Below are positions 35,115 through 43,292 of a stretch of DNA of 62,789 bases, piece by piece. The notes beneath the pieces are model-generated. The model made no database searches. It was not told the origin of the DNA and was given only the letters and a program-made list of their open reading frames with translations. How positions within the stretch are numbered: position 1 is the stretch's first letter; the number at the start of each line of letters is the position of its first letter. Made by a program: the position numbers and the translations under genes. The stretch comes from Hydrocarboniphaga sp. (GTDB lineage Bacteria > Pseudomonadota > Gammaproteobacteria > Nevskiales > Nevskiaceae): contig NZ_JAQGNT010000072.1 in the NCBI RefSeq assembly GCF_028291725.1, positions 1-62,789 on the forward strand. The letters are read 5' to 3'.

Positions 35115-36793
35115 ACAAGCCCCCTGTACCGGAAGACGTGAGCCGCGCGGCCGACATCAAAGCGCATCTCGAAGACGTGTCGGTGAAGCTCTCGCGCACC
35201 GCGACCTGGAGCGGCATCGAAACAAAAAACTCGTACGGGCCGGCCGATGTCGAAGGCATGGACTATGCGCGCGATCTTGGCGAGCCCGGCGAGTATCCCT
35301 ACACGCGCGGCTCCTTCCCCGAGATGTACCGCAGCCGCATGTGGACGCTGCGCAACATCGTCGGCTACGGCGCGCCGGAGGACACGCGCGAAGGCATCGA
35401 GAACGCGCTGAAACTGGGCACGGCCGGCATCAACATCGTGCTCGACACGCTGAGCCAGGAGGCGGTCGACCCCGACCATCCGGCCTTCTCGCCGGACGCC
35501 GGCCAGGAGGGCTGCTCCCTGCCGACCGTGCGCGACCTGGAGGTGCTGCTGAGCGGCATCGACGTCACGCGCACCGGGGTCGCCTGGCACACCACGATGA
35601 TGATCTATCCGCTGGTCGTGGCGATGGCCAAGAAGCAGGGGCGGGATCTGTCCAAGCTGCTGGGCTCGCATATGCCCGATCATCTGCAGCTGCGGCTGTC
35701 GGTGGGCAACGAGATCACCGTACCCACGGTGCTGGGTCACCGCACGACGGTCGACTGCCTGGAATACAGCTCGCGGCACACGCCGCGCTGGTCGCTGGGC
35801 TGTCCTCAGGCCTACAACCTGCGCGAGCGCGGCGTGCCGGCCTCGGGCGAGATCGCGCTGGGCATGGCGATCGTCAAGCTCACGCTGCGCGACCTCGCGG
35901 CGCGTGGTGTCGGCGTCGACCAGGTCGCACCGAGCATGGCCTGGGTTTCGGGTTCGGATATCGATTTTTTCGAAGAGGTTGCCAAGTTCCGCGCGCTGCG
36001 CCGTATCTGGGCGCGGACCATGAAGGAGCAGTTCGGCTCGCAGGACGCGCGCAGCCAACGCCTGCGCATCGCCTGCCATACCTCGGGCCGCGCACTGGTC
36101 TATCCGCAGCCGCTGAACAACCTAGCGCGCGCGACGGTGCAGACACTGGCCGCGCTGCTGGGCGGCGTGCAGTCGCTGGAAACCTGTACCTATGACGAGC
36201 CGATCTGCATCCCCACCGAAGCAGCGCGCGAACTCGCGACGCGCACCCAGCAGATCCTGGCCAACGAAGTTGGGGCGGCGCGTACAGCTGATCCGCTGGG
36301 CGGCAGCTACTACGTCGAGAGCCTGACCAACCAGGTCGAGGCCGACGCGCTCGGGCTTCTGGATCGGATCGAGGCCATCGGCCTGATCAAGGCGATCGAG
36401 GACGGCACCATCGAGGGCCTGATGGACGATTACAACTACCAGTTCAAGAAAGAGATGGATCGGGGCGAACGCATCGTCGTCGGCGTCAACAAGTTCATCC
36501 CTAAGCCCGAGCCCTCGCCCAAGCGCTTCAGCTTTGACCCCAAGGGCATGGTTGCGCACATGGAGCGTTTCCGCGCCCTTAAATTGGAGCGCGACCAGAC
36601 TCTGCTCAAGGACAAAATCGGCCAGCTCTACCGGGTCGCCCGGAGTGGCGAGAACGCCCACCCGGCGATGATCGACGCGCTGATCGCCGACGCCAGCATC
36701 GGCGAAGTCTGGGGCACGGTGCGCGTGGCCAGCGGGCTGTCCTACGATCCGTTCCGGGTCGTCGAATCTCCTTTTGCCTACCCCGAAATCTGA
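35111..36793 (+). CDS. B12-dependent acyl-CoA mutase, large subunit (atypical substrate residues)
   Basis: A 560-residue (beta/alpha)8 subunit of the methylmalonyl-CoA mutase superfamily, without its own B12 domain, which the next gene encodes. Start is GTG 35111, overlapping the synthetase stop. RGSFPEMYRSRMWTLRNIVG matches the family's CoA-binding entrance. The residue that is Tyr89 in methylmalonyl-CoA mutase (RQYAGF) is Ile83 here (RNIVGY), as in 2-hydroxyisobutyryl-CoA mutase. The usual GYHMQEAG with its catalytic His is replaced by AYNLRERG (Asn236). Comparison is from memory, but a non-standard branched acyl-CoA is likely. Split subunits plus MeaB resemble Icm/Hcm/methylmalonyl systems. 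Confidence 0.8.
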   Translation: MNKPPVPEDVSRAADIKAHLEDVSVKLSRTATWSGIETKNSYGPADVEGMDYARDLGEPGEYPYTRGSFPEMYRSRMWTLRNIVGYGAPEDTREGIENALKLGTAGINIVLDTLSQEAVDPDHPAFSPDAGQEGCSLPTVRDLEVLLSGIDVTRTGVAWHTTMMIYPLVVAMAKKQGRDLSKLLGSHMPDHLQLRLSVGNEITVPTVLGHRTTVDCLEYSSRHTPRWSLGCPQAYNLRERGVPASGEIALGMAIVKLTLRDLAARGVGVDQVAPSMAWVSGSDIDFFEEVAKFRALRRIWARTMKEQFGSQDARSQRLRIACHTSGRALVYPQPLNNLARATVQTLAALLGGVQSLETCTYDEPICIPTEAARELATRTQQILANEVGAARTADPLGGSYYVESLTNQVEADALGLLDRIEAIGLIKAIEDGTIEGLMDDYNYQFKKEMDRGERIVVGVNKFIPKPEPSPKRFSFDPKGMVAHMERFRALKLERDQTLLKDKIGQLYRVARSGENAHPAMIDALIADASIGEVWGTVRVASGLSYDPFRVVESPFAYPEI

Positions 36794-37221
36794 TGGCGCA
36801 AGAAAAAATCCGCTGTCTGCTGGCAATGCTCGGCACCGACGTGCACAGCAAGGGCATCCGCACGCTCGCGCAGCTGCTGCGCGATCGCGGTGTCGAAGTG
36901 GTCTACCTCGGCGAGCACAACACCGCCGACGGCGTGATCAACGCGCTGATCGCGGAAGACGCCGACGTGCTCGGCCTGAGCTACAGCACCGCCACCTATC
37001 TGCATTACACGCACGACCTGCTCGACAAGATGCGCAAGGCCGGCGTCGCCGATGTGCCCGTGATGCTGGGCGGACTGATCCATGCCGACGACGAACCAGC
37101 GCTGCGCGAAATGGGCGTCAAGGGCATCTTCGGCCCAGGATCGGGCATGGATCAGATTGCCGCCTTCCTGCAGGACGTCACCGGAAAATCGCTGACCGGT
37201 GACGCTTCGTCGTCGACATGA
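36793..37221 (+). CDS. B12-binding small subunit of acyl-CoA mutase
   Basis: A 142-residue cobalamin-binding Rossmann-like protein. The DxHxxG motif (Asp16-Val-His18-Ser-Lys-Gly21) supplies the lower-axial His ligand of cobalt. LSYST and VMLGGLIHADD, then FGPGS, complete the nucleotide-tail pocket. Its ATG overlaps the mutase stop by one base (TGATG), and its 3' end overlaps the MeaB gene by four bases. It pairs with the large subunit encoded upstream to form the active mutase. Confidence 0.9.
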   Translation: MAQEKIRCLLAMLGTDVHSKGIRTLAQLLRDRGVEVVYLGEHNTADGVINALIAEDADVLGLSYSTATYLHYTHDLLDKMRKAGVADVPVMLGGLIHADDEPALREMGVKGIFGPGSGMDQIAAFLQDVTGKSLTGDASSST

Positions 37222-38192
37222 GCGCGGCGGCCGATGTCCGCGGCGCGGCGCAGATCACTGCCGCGATCTCGGGTGGTGACCTGCGCAGTGCCGCGCGCCT
37301 GATCACGCGCATCGAAGCCGCGGACGAGGCGGCCGCGCCGGTGCTGGCGCAGTTGTATGCGCGCGGCGGCAGCACGCCGATCGTCGGGCTCACCGGCCCG
37401 CCCGGTGCAGGCAAGAGCACGCTGGTCGATCAGATGCTGGCGCAGTACCGCGCTGCCGGAGAGCGCGTTGCGGTGTTGGCGGTCGATCCTTCGAGCCCGT
37501 TCAGCGGCGGCGCCATTCTGGGTGATCGCGTGCGCATGGGCCGGCACAACACCGACCCTGGCGTGTTCATCCGCAGCATGGCCGCGCGTGGCCGTCTCGG
37601 CGGCCTGGCGCTGGCCGCCGCGGACGCGTTGACCGTGCTCGATGCCATGGGCTGGGACCGGATACTGATCGAGACCGTTGGTGTCGGTCAGAACGAGATC
37701 GAAATCCTGCGCCATGCCGATACCGTGATTATCGTGCAGACGCCGGCCGGCGGCGACGCCGTGCAGGCGGTCAAGGCCGGCATCCTCGAAGTCGGCGATC
37801 TGTTCGTGGTCAACAAGGCCGACACCGCCGGCGCCGATCGCACCGTCGCGGCCTTGCGCGAGGCGGTGGAGTTCCGCACACATGCGCTCGGCGCGGAGGC
37901 CTGGCAGCCGCCGGTGCTGAAGACCGAAGCGGCCGGCGGAGTCGGTATACGCGAACTACTGCAAGCGATCGATGCTCATCATCAGCATTTTCGTGATCAC
38001 CCGAAGCAGTTCGCGGCGCGGCGGCGTTCACAGGCTCGTGCCCGCCTGGTTGAGTGCATGGCGGCCGCGTTGCGTGCACGCCGGGGGGACGATGAGCAGC
38101 ATGATATTTTCGATGACACGATCGACGACGTCGTCGCGCGGCGCTGCGATCCGCAAACGGCAGCGAAGCGCCTCGTCGATTCCATGAGCTAA
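37218..38192 (+). CDS. meaB: MeaB/ArgK-type G-protein chaperone of B12 mutase
   Basis: A 324-residue GTPase. The P-loop GPPGAGKS is at residues 60-67, the VDPSSPFSGGAILGDRVRM segment contains the switch and magnesium residues, ETVGVGQ is the G3 region and VVNKAD is the guanine-specificity motif. MeaB proteins load and protect adenosylcobalamin in mutases. Its position overlapping the B12 subunit gene shows it serves this mutase. The symbol is by family; no species-specific name is implied. The C-terminal dimerisation arm is present and of normal length. Confidence 0.9.
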   Translation: MSAAADVRGAAQITAAISGGDLRSAARLITRIEAADEAAAPVLAQLYARGGSTPIVGLTGPPGAGKSTLVDQMLAQYRAAGERVAVLAVDPSSPFSGGAILGDRVRMGRHNTDPGVFIRSMAARGRLGGLALAAADALTVLDAMGWDRILIETVGVGQNEIEILRHADTVIIVQTPAGGDAVQAVKAGILEVGDLFVVNKADTAGADRTVAALREAVEFRTHALGAEAWQPPVLKTEAAGGVGIRELLQAIDAHHQHFRDHPKQFAARRRSQARARLVECMAAALRARRGDDEQHDIFDDTIDDVVARRCDPQTAAKRLVDSMS

Positions 38193-38239
38193 GCGATACG
38201 CCCGCCCAGATCACTCACCTTCAACCAGCGGATCCATTT

Positions 38240-38644
38240 GTGAACCCAATCGAAACAAACAAGGCACTGGCGCTGGAGTTCCTCGAACTGGCATTCGCCA
38301 ACCGCGTCGACGATGCCCTGTCCCGACTCTCGCCGGTTGCGACCTGGTGGGTGCTCGGTGAGCCGGACCGATTGAAAGTCGCTGGGACCAAGACACGCTC
38401 TCAGATCGAGCGGCTGCTCAAGGGTCTGGAACGAATGGTTCCGGGCGGAATGCAGATGGTGGTAACCGGCATCACAGCCGAAGGCGAACGCGTTGCTGTC
38501 GAGATCGAGGCCGAGGGCGCCTGTGCGAACGGCCAGACGTATCACAACCACTATCACATACTGCTGAAAATACGCGATGGTCTGATAGTTTCGGTACGTG
38601 AATACATGGACACGCTGCATCTGTCGGATGTGTTGAGCGCCTGA
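38240..38644 (+). CDS. SnoaL/NTF2-like protein (possible ketosteroid-isomerase fold)
   Basis: A 134-residue small alpha+beta barrel of the NTF2/SnoaL type, recognised by NKALALEFLELAFANRVDDAL at the start and NHYHILLKIRDGLIVSVREYMDT at the end. These folds serve as small-molecule isomerases, cyclases or hydrolases (such as ketosteroid isomerase, limonene-epoxide hydrolase and SnoaL polyketide cyclase). A GTG start at 38240 is used, 47 bases after MeaB. It could act on a cyclic intermediate, which fits the terpenoid-like context, but no catalytic residues can be assigned with certainty. Confidence 0.7.
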   Translation: MNPIETNKALALEFLELAFANRVDDALSRLSPVATWWVLGEPDRLKVAGTKTRSQIERLLKGLERMVPGGMQMVVTGITAEGERVAVEIEAEGACANGQTYHNHYHILLKIRDGLIVSVREYMDTLHLSDVLSA

Positions 38645-38687
38645 ACTTCAACTGCCGTCCGCAGCCGCTCTGCCGCAGAGAATGGTT

Positions 38688-39404
38688 TCATTGCGAGTTC
38701 ACCATCAGGTTGCTGGGAAATCCCAGTAGCGCGACGCTGCATACCCGCGACATGTAGTACGCCATCGTGACCATCCAGATGAAGAACGAGAACACCAGCA
38801 CCCACCAGGCGATTATGCCGTTCCAGGCGAAGGGGCCCGTCGTGAAGAAGATGCAAAGACTGCCGCCGGCGACGCCAAAGGCACACCAGAGACACAGGAA
38901 GGCGCACCAACGCGGTACCAGCGGCTCGGGCCGCTGATCCTGAAGGATCGCGATCGCGAGTATGAGCATTTGCACGATCGCTGTGCCGACGATGCCGACA
39001 TAACATAGCCAGGCAACGTCGTTGAGCATGAGAAGGAAGTCTGCACCGCGCTCGGGTCGATAGGCGGCGGCTTGCCAGAGCATCTGGGGGAAGATGAACT
39101 CGAGTAGCAGGCAGTTGCCGGCAACTGCCTGTGCAGTGATAAGCGGAGAATGGCCTTGTGTGATCTGGCGAATCAGGTGTGAGAGGGCAGCGACATAGAA
39201 CGCGAGCAGAGGCGAGCCGGCCGTTGCAATCCAAATGCCGATCCGGATTCTGGTCCTATCCTCCGCGAACATTTGAGCGATGCTGGCCGCATCGAGAGCG
39301 GGGGAGGGAGGCTGAAGAAATCCAGCGATCGCAAGGCCGATCAGAAGCGTCGGCGCGAAAGCGAAGCCGGCCCAAACGCAGAAGCGTTGATGTCGTTCGA
39401 TCAT
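38688..39404 (-). CDS. Polytopic membrane protein of unknown function
   Basis: A 238-residue protein with about six hydrophobic segments, including a first helix after VWAGFAFAPTLLIGL. I do not recognise the family, and it lacks the Tyr-Tyr/Pro-Leu pattern of the AveC-like group. FTTGPFAWNG and WLCYVGIVG are its most distinctive parts. It lies 72 bases downstream of TonB receptor 2 on the same strand and may be co-transcribed with it. It could be a transporter or an intramembrane enzyme for the imported compound; nothing in the sequence decides this. Confidence 0.6.
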   Translation of the reverse strand: MIERHQRFCVWAGFAFAPTLLIGLAIAGFLQPPSPALDAASIAQMFAEDRTRIRIGIWIATAGSPLLAFYVAALSHLIRQITQGHSPLITAQAVAGNCLLLEFIFPQMLWQAAAYRPERGADFLLMLNDVAWLCYVGIVGTAIVQMLILAIAILQDQRPEPLVPRWCAFLCLWCAFGVAGGSLCIFFTTGPFAWNGIIAWWVLVFSFFIWMVTMAYYMSRVCSVALLGFPSNLMVNSQ

Positions 39405-39476
39405 GGTCGTGATGGTGCTTTGGAGAGATATTGTCTGGATGCTCTGCTGGGGCGGGAGCGGCGCGACCGGCCCCCA

Positions 39477-41924
39477 TCAGAACGTCAGTCCGACTCGCAA
39501 ACCGTACTGCCGCGGATAAGCCAGTGTCACGGTATCGCCGAAGTCGGTTTGGAACTGCGCCTCGTGATAACGCTCATCGGTGAGGTTCGAACCAAATGCG
39601 GTCACGCGGACATTCCATGGCCGATAGAGATAGCTCAGACGGGCGTCGATCAGGGTATACGCATCTTCTTTCACGAACGGCGTGTTCTGCGCATTCCAGT
39701 AGAAGCCGGAGTTGTAAGTCGCATCGGCCGCCAGCTCGATTTCACCGGAGTTGCCGGCTTCAATGGTCTGGACGAAGCCGAACGACCCCGTCCACTTTGC
39801 AGTTCTCGGAATCCGGTTACCGGCGAAGTCGAGATTGGACGCCGACAGATACAGCAGATTGGGGTTATAGCCACTGCCATTGGTGAACTCGGTGTAGCGC
39901 GCGTCCACATACGTCAGGTTGCCGGTCAGGACGAGACCTGGATCGAGATCCATCAGCGGAAGCAGCGAGCCTTCAAGCTCGAAGCCCTTGGTTCTGGCCT
40001 TCTGCGCGTTTTCGAGTACGACAGCACCGCCGGTCAGCACTGAGACGTACAGGACCTGCGGATCCCGGATGTCGTTGTAGAACGCCGCTGCATTCAGGCG
40101 CAGGCCGTATTTTGGAAATTCGCTTTTGATACCCAGTTCATAGCTGGTGACTTCCTGGGGTTTGACGTAGCTGGGCGGCGTGTAAACGTTCACCGTGTTG
40201 AAGGTGCCGCCCTTGAAAGCCTTGCCCCAGCCGGCGTAGTAGAGAATGCCATCGGTTTGCGCGCTCAGCGTGGCCTTCGGCGAGAAGTTCTTGGTTCTGC
40301 GCTCGTCGTCCCACTGGCCGGGAATTAACGGCAGCAGCGTTTGGCTGGTGCCATCGGGCAGCCGTACTGTGGAGCGCGAGTCAAAGACCTTCCGTTCTTC
40401 GTCCTGATAGCGGGCGCCGACCGTCAGATTGAAGACCTCATTGATGAACCAGGTGGCCTGCGAAAATGCCGATCTGGATTGGGTATTGAGCATGCCGTAG
40501 AGCGGTAGCTGAACACCGCCGGTATTGGTGCCGAGCAGTCCCAGTCCATCAAGACGCCCAATCAGATCGGTTAGACCGGTGGGAATCGTCAGGCCGGGGG
40601 TGAGTGCGCCGGAGCTCAGCGCCAGCAGCAGATTGGGTGCGGCGGCAAGCGTTACCGGATCGTAGCCGCCGGTTTCGTCGAAGTAGAAGCCGCCCAGGAC
40701 CCACTGGAAGTGCTCGTGCCCCCAGCTGGAATCGTTCGACAGGAATTGCAGCTCGACGCTCTTGGCCTCGTCGATCTGGCCCTTCGAATGCGCAGTAGCG
40801 CTCACCAGCGGCAGGCGCGAGCCGTCGTAATCCAGTGCCTGGCGATCGGCGAAGACCTTCTGCGTGCTCAGTGTCAGCTTGGTGTCGAAAGGCTCCGCGC
40901 GATAGTTGCCCGAGCCATATACCACCCATTGCCGACCGCCGCCATCGGCCGGGAAATCCTGCTCGGCGGTGTAATTGTCTTCCTGTGGCGTGATCCCGAG
41001 CGACTGCGCCAGCGGGCTTGGATAGATGTTCTTTTGGATCGTGCTGCCAGCGCCGACCAGATACGAACCCAAGTAGTTGAGATTGATGTCCAGGTCGTCC
41101 AGGGCTTTAAAAGCCAAGGTCACGCGCCCGGAGTAGTCGCGGTTCCGTGGTACCTCGTAATAGAGATCGGTGTATTGGTTGTCGTTGGTGCCGATGTTGA
41201 GATCCGCTGCGATACCGAACCAGTCCGTCACCGGCCCTGCGGTAAAAGCCTTGGTCCGACGACCATCAAAGTTGGAAAGCTCCTGCGAAATAGACCCTTC
41301 CCAAACATCCCCCGGCTGCTTGGTATAGACGCTGATGGCTCCACCGACTGCATTGCGACCGAACAGCGTGCCTTGCGGCCCCTTGAGCACCTCCACGCGT
41401 TGAATGCCGCCAAAAGCCAATGCGATGCCCTGACCAGAGAGCAGATACACGCCGTCAAGATAAGTTACGACCGCGGGGTCTACCGCCGGTACGAAGGCAT
41501 CGCTGCCGATGCCGCGGATGTACGGGAAAAGATAGCCAAGCTGCGAGGTGAATTGCAGGCCAGGGGTGATCTTGCCCAGGCTTTTGGTATCGACTACGCC
41601 ACGCGCTTCCAGGGCATCACCCGAGAAGGCCGAAACCGACAGCGGCACTTCCTGAAGATTGGCCTCGCGGCGCTCCGAGGTGACGATGACTTCTTCGATA
41701 GCGCGATTTGCCGGGCGGCGTCGTTCGTCCGCTGAATCGGCCGGATCAGTCGGCGGGTCGACCGGGATCGTGGCGACATCGCTTAAAGCAGGCGATTCGG
41801 TGGCAGTAGGTTCCTGCGGGGTCTCTGTGCCCAGTGAGGGATCGGTTTGCGACCAAGCGAGCTGAGAAGCGGCGACGATCGTTCCCCCGGCCAGGCAGAG
41901 GGCCAGCGTTTTTCCTGTAGTCAT
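39477..41924 (-). CDS. TonB-dependent outer-membrane receptor 2
   Basis: An 815-residue receptor similar in layout to receptor 1. A signal peptide ends near SQLAWSQ, a Pro-rich linker and TonB-box-like EEVIVTSE follow, the plug has VLKGPQGTLFGRNAVGGAI, and the barrel ends in YGLRVGLTF. A GGAG nine bases before the ATG supports the start. It is divergent from an AraC regulator. The gap holds TAGTCGA-type direct repeats 22 bases apart (42006-42034) that recur before the flavoprotein gene at 43293, so AraC probably controls both. The ligand is unknown. Confidence 0.9.
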   Translation of the reverse strand: MTTGKTLALCLAGGTIVAASQLAWSQTDPSLGTETPQEPTATESPALSDVATIPVDPPTDPADSADERRRPANRAIEEVIVTSERREANLQEVPLSVSAFSGDALEARGVVDTKSLGKITPGLQFTSQLGYLFPYIRGIGSDAFVPAVDPAVVTYLDGVYLLSGQGIALAFGGIQRVEVLKGPQGTLFGRNAVGGAISVYTKQPGDVWEGSISQELSNFDGRRTKAFTAGPVTDWFGIAADLNIGTNDNQYTDLYYEVPRNRDYSGRVTLAFKALDDLDINLNYLGSYLVGAGSTIQKNIYPSPLAQSLGITPQEDNYTAEQDFPADGGGRQWVVYGSGNYRAEPFDTKLTLSTQKVFADRQALDYDGSRLPLVSATAHSKGQIDEAKSVELQFLSNDSSWGHEHFQWVLGGFYFDETGGYDPVTLAAAPNLLLALSSGALTPGLTIPTGLTDLIGRLDGLGLLGTNTGGVQLPLYGMLNTQSRSAFSQATWFINEVFNLTVGARYQDEERKVFDSRSTVRLPDGTSQTLLPLIPGQWDDERRTKNFSPKATLSAQTDGILYYAGWGKAFKGGTFNTVNVYTPPSYVKPQEVTSYELGIKSEFPKYGLRLNAAAFYNDIRDPQVLYVSVLTGGAVVLENAQKARTKGFELEGSLLPLMDLDPGLVLTGNLTYVDARYTEFTNGSGYNPNLLYLSASNLDFAGNRIPRTAKWTGSFGFVQTIEAGNSGEIELAADATYNSGFYWNAQNTPFVKEDAYTLIDARLSYLYRPWNVRVTAFGSNLTDERYHEAQFQTDFGDTVTLAYPRQYGLRVGLTF

Positions 41925-42005
41925 TGAATGAGTCTCCGATTCGCCGTTCTAATAGTGGATGTGCGGCTGCGTGACGGATTTTGAGTTCGAGATGATTCCG
42001 CTGTC

Positions 42006-42034
42006 TCGACTAATTTCGCACGGCATATCGACCG
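42006..42034 (-). promoter_or_regulatory. Candidate AraC box: 22-bp-phased direct repeats before TonB receptor 2
   Basis: On the minus strand CGGTCGA (42034-42028) and TAGTCGAGA (42012-42004) are direct repeats with a 22-base period, two helical turns, which is the spacing used by AraC/XylS dimers. About 80 bases separate it from the receptor start. It aligns at about 20 of 31 positions with the block at 43209-43239. Confidence 0.55.
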
Positions 42035-42185
42035 AATCGGAAAAGTCGTTGCGCCCGGCTGGTGAGGCCTTGATGTCCCGCGATCTGGGTGGGGCGGCGG
42101 GCGGCTGACTCTCTAGGACAATGGTGCTAACTTACTACCACAGTACCTATCATCGTGAGCTAGCGTGACTTCGGAGGGGAGTAAC

Positions 42186-43172
42186 GTGACCAGTTCCGCG
42201 ACCAGACCAAGGTTTCGCCCCATTGCGCTCGAGCAGTACGGCGACATATCTAAGCTTGTTTGCTCGATGCGCTACGAGATGTCCGATCCGTCGGCTTCAT
42301 TTCCGACGAGCTTCAGAGGCTGTCAGATTGGTGCGGTCAACCTAACGCGGTACGAGAGTCAGGGGCTTGAGCATGGTGTTCGGACCCCTGAGCATGTCCG
42401 TGCCAACCCGGTCGATTCCTTCATTCTTTGCATGCCTCTGCACGCGCGCTTCCAGATCGACCACGCGGGATTGTGTTCGGAATTTTCGGCGGGTTCGGCA
42501 GTTCTGCTGACAGCGCAACGACCCTTTGAGGCCTACGTATCGGGCTCCTCGACCGATGGACGACATTCGTCGATTCAGGTTCGAGTGCCTGGTTCACTGC
42601 TGCGCAGCCATGCGCCTCAGGTAGATCAGTTATGCAATCGGGCATTTCCGCTGTCGACCAGTGCCGGCTCCATGCTGCGGACCACGCTAATGGCTTTGCT
42701 GCAACGCGCCAGCGGTCTCACTCCTATCCAGGGGCAGCATCACGGACGCGCTTTGACACACCTGATCGCTGGATGTTTCGATGACATCGAAGGTAAGGAA
42801 GCGTTCTTGCGCGAGGATGCCGTCTCCACCGACGCAGTGTTCGATAGAGCCATGTTGTTTATCGAGTGTTATCTGTCGGCCTCCAACCTGGACACGGAAT
42901 TGGTGGCCAATCATTGCCATGTCTCATCGCGCTACCTGCACACGATTTTCGCTCGGCGTTCGCTGAGTGTCTCCGGACACATCCGGGAATCTCGCCTCCA
43001 GCAATGCCGGCGCGCGTTGCACGATCCAGCAATGGCTCACCAGTCCATTATCGAAATCGCTTGCCGTTGGGGCTTTGTTGATCCTTCACATTTCGGCCGC
43101 GCTTACCGGAGGCGCTTTGGTATTGCTCCCAGCGAGGAGCGAGCCTCCGGCCGCGCGTTAGCCTTCAATTAG
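42186..43172 (+). CDS. AraC-family transcriptional regulator
   Basis: About 328 residues. The C-terminal ~100 are the AraC double helix-turn-helix: ELVANHCHVSSRYLHTIFAR is the first HTH and IIEIACRWGFVDPSHFGRAY with FRR(R)FGIAPSE is the second plus signature. The N-terminal half is a cupin-like AraC-binding-like sensor. I chose GTG 42186 over 42165 because GGAGG lies eight bases before it. It sits between TonB receptor 2 and a flavoprotein gene, and both neighbours' promoters carry matching phased repeats. Its base composition is visibly less GC-rich than the rest of the window. Confidence 0.85.
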   Translation: MTSSATRPRFRPIALEQYGDISKLVCSMRYEMSDPSASFPTSFRGCQIGAVNLTRYESQGLEHGVRTPEHVRANPVDSFILCMPLHARFQIDHAGLCSEFSAGSAVLLTAQRPFEAYVSGSSTDGRHSSIQVRVPGSLLRSHAPQVDQLCNRAFPLSTSAGSMLRTTLMALLQRASGLTPIQGQHHGRALTHLIAGCFDDIEGKEAFLREDAVSTDAVFDRAMLFIECYLSASNLDTELVANHCHVSSRYLHTIFARRSLSVSGHIRESRLQQCRRALHDPAMAHQSIIEIACRWGFVDPSHFGRAYRRRFGIAPSEERASGRALAFN

Positions 43173-43208
43173 GCTCGATACTTGACGAACCCTATCTTTC
43201 TTCTTGTT

Positions 43209-43239
43209 TAGTCGAAACGTGTTGCTCGAATAGTCGAGA
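43209..43239 (+). promoter_or_regulatory. Candidate AraC box: 22-bp-phased direct repeats before flavoprotein C
   Basis: TAGTCGA at 43209-43215 and TAGTCGAGA at 43231-43239, same strand, 22 bases apart. The distance to the first ATG (43263) is only 23 bases, which leaves little room for a promoter and supports the later GTG start at 43293. Confidence 0.6.
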
Positions 43240-43292
43240 ATTCGACGGCAATCCGCGTTGTAATGGGTGCCCCTGAATCAGCGAGTCTTGGC

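Noticed and set aside
42121-42150. Another copy of the TAGTA-N6-TACTA operator before the AraC gene
   Set aside because: The sequence has TACTA-N6-TACCT, which is a direct rather than inverted arrangement and does not match the consensus.
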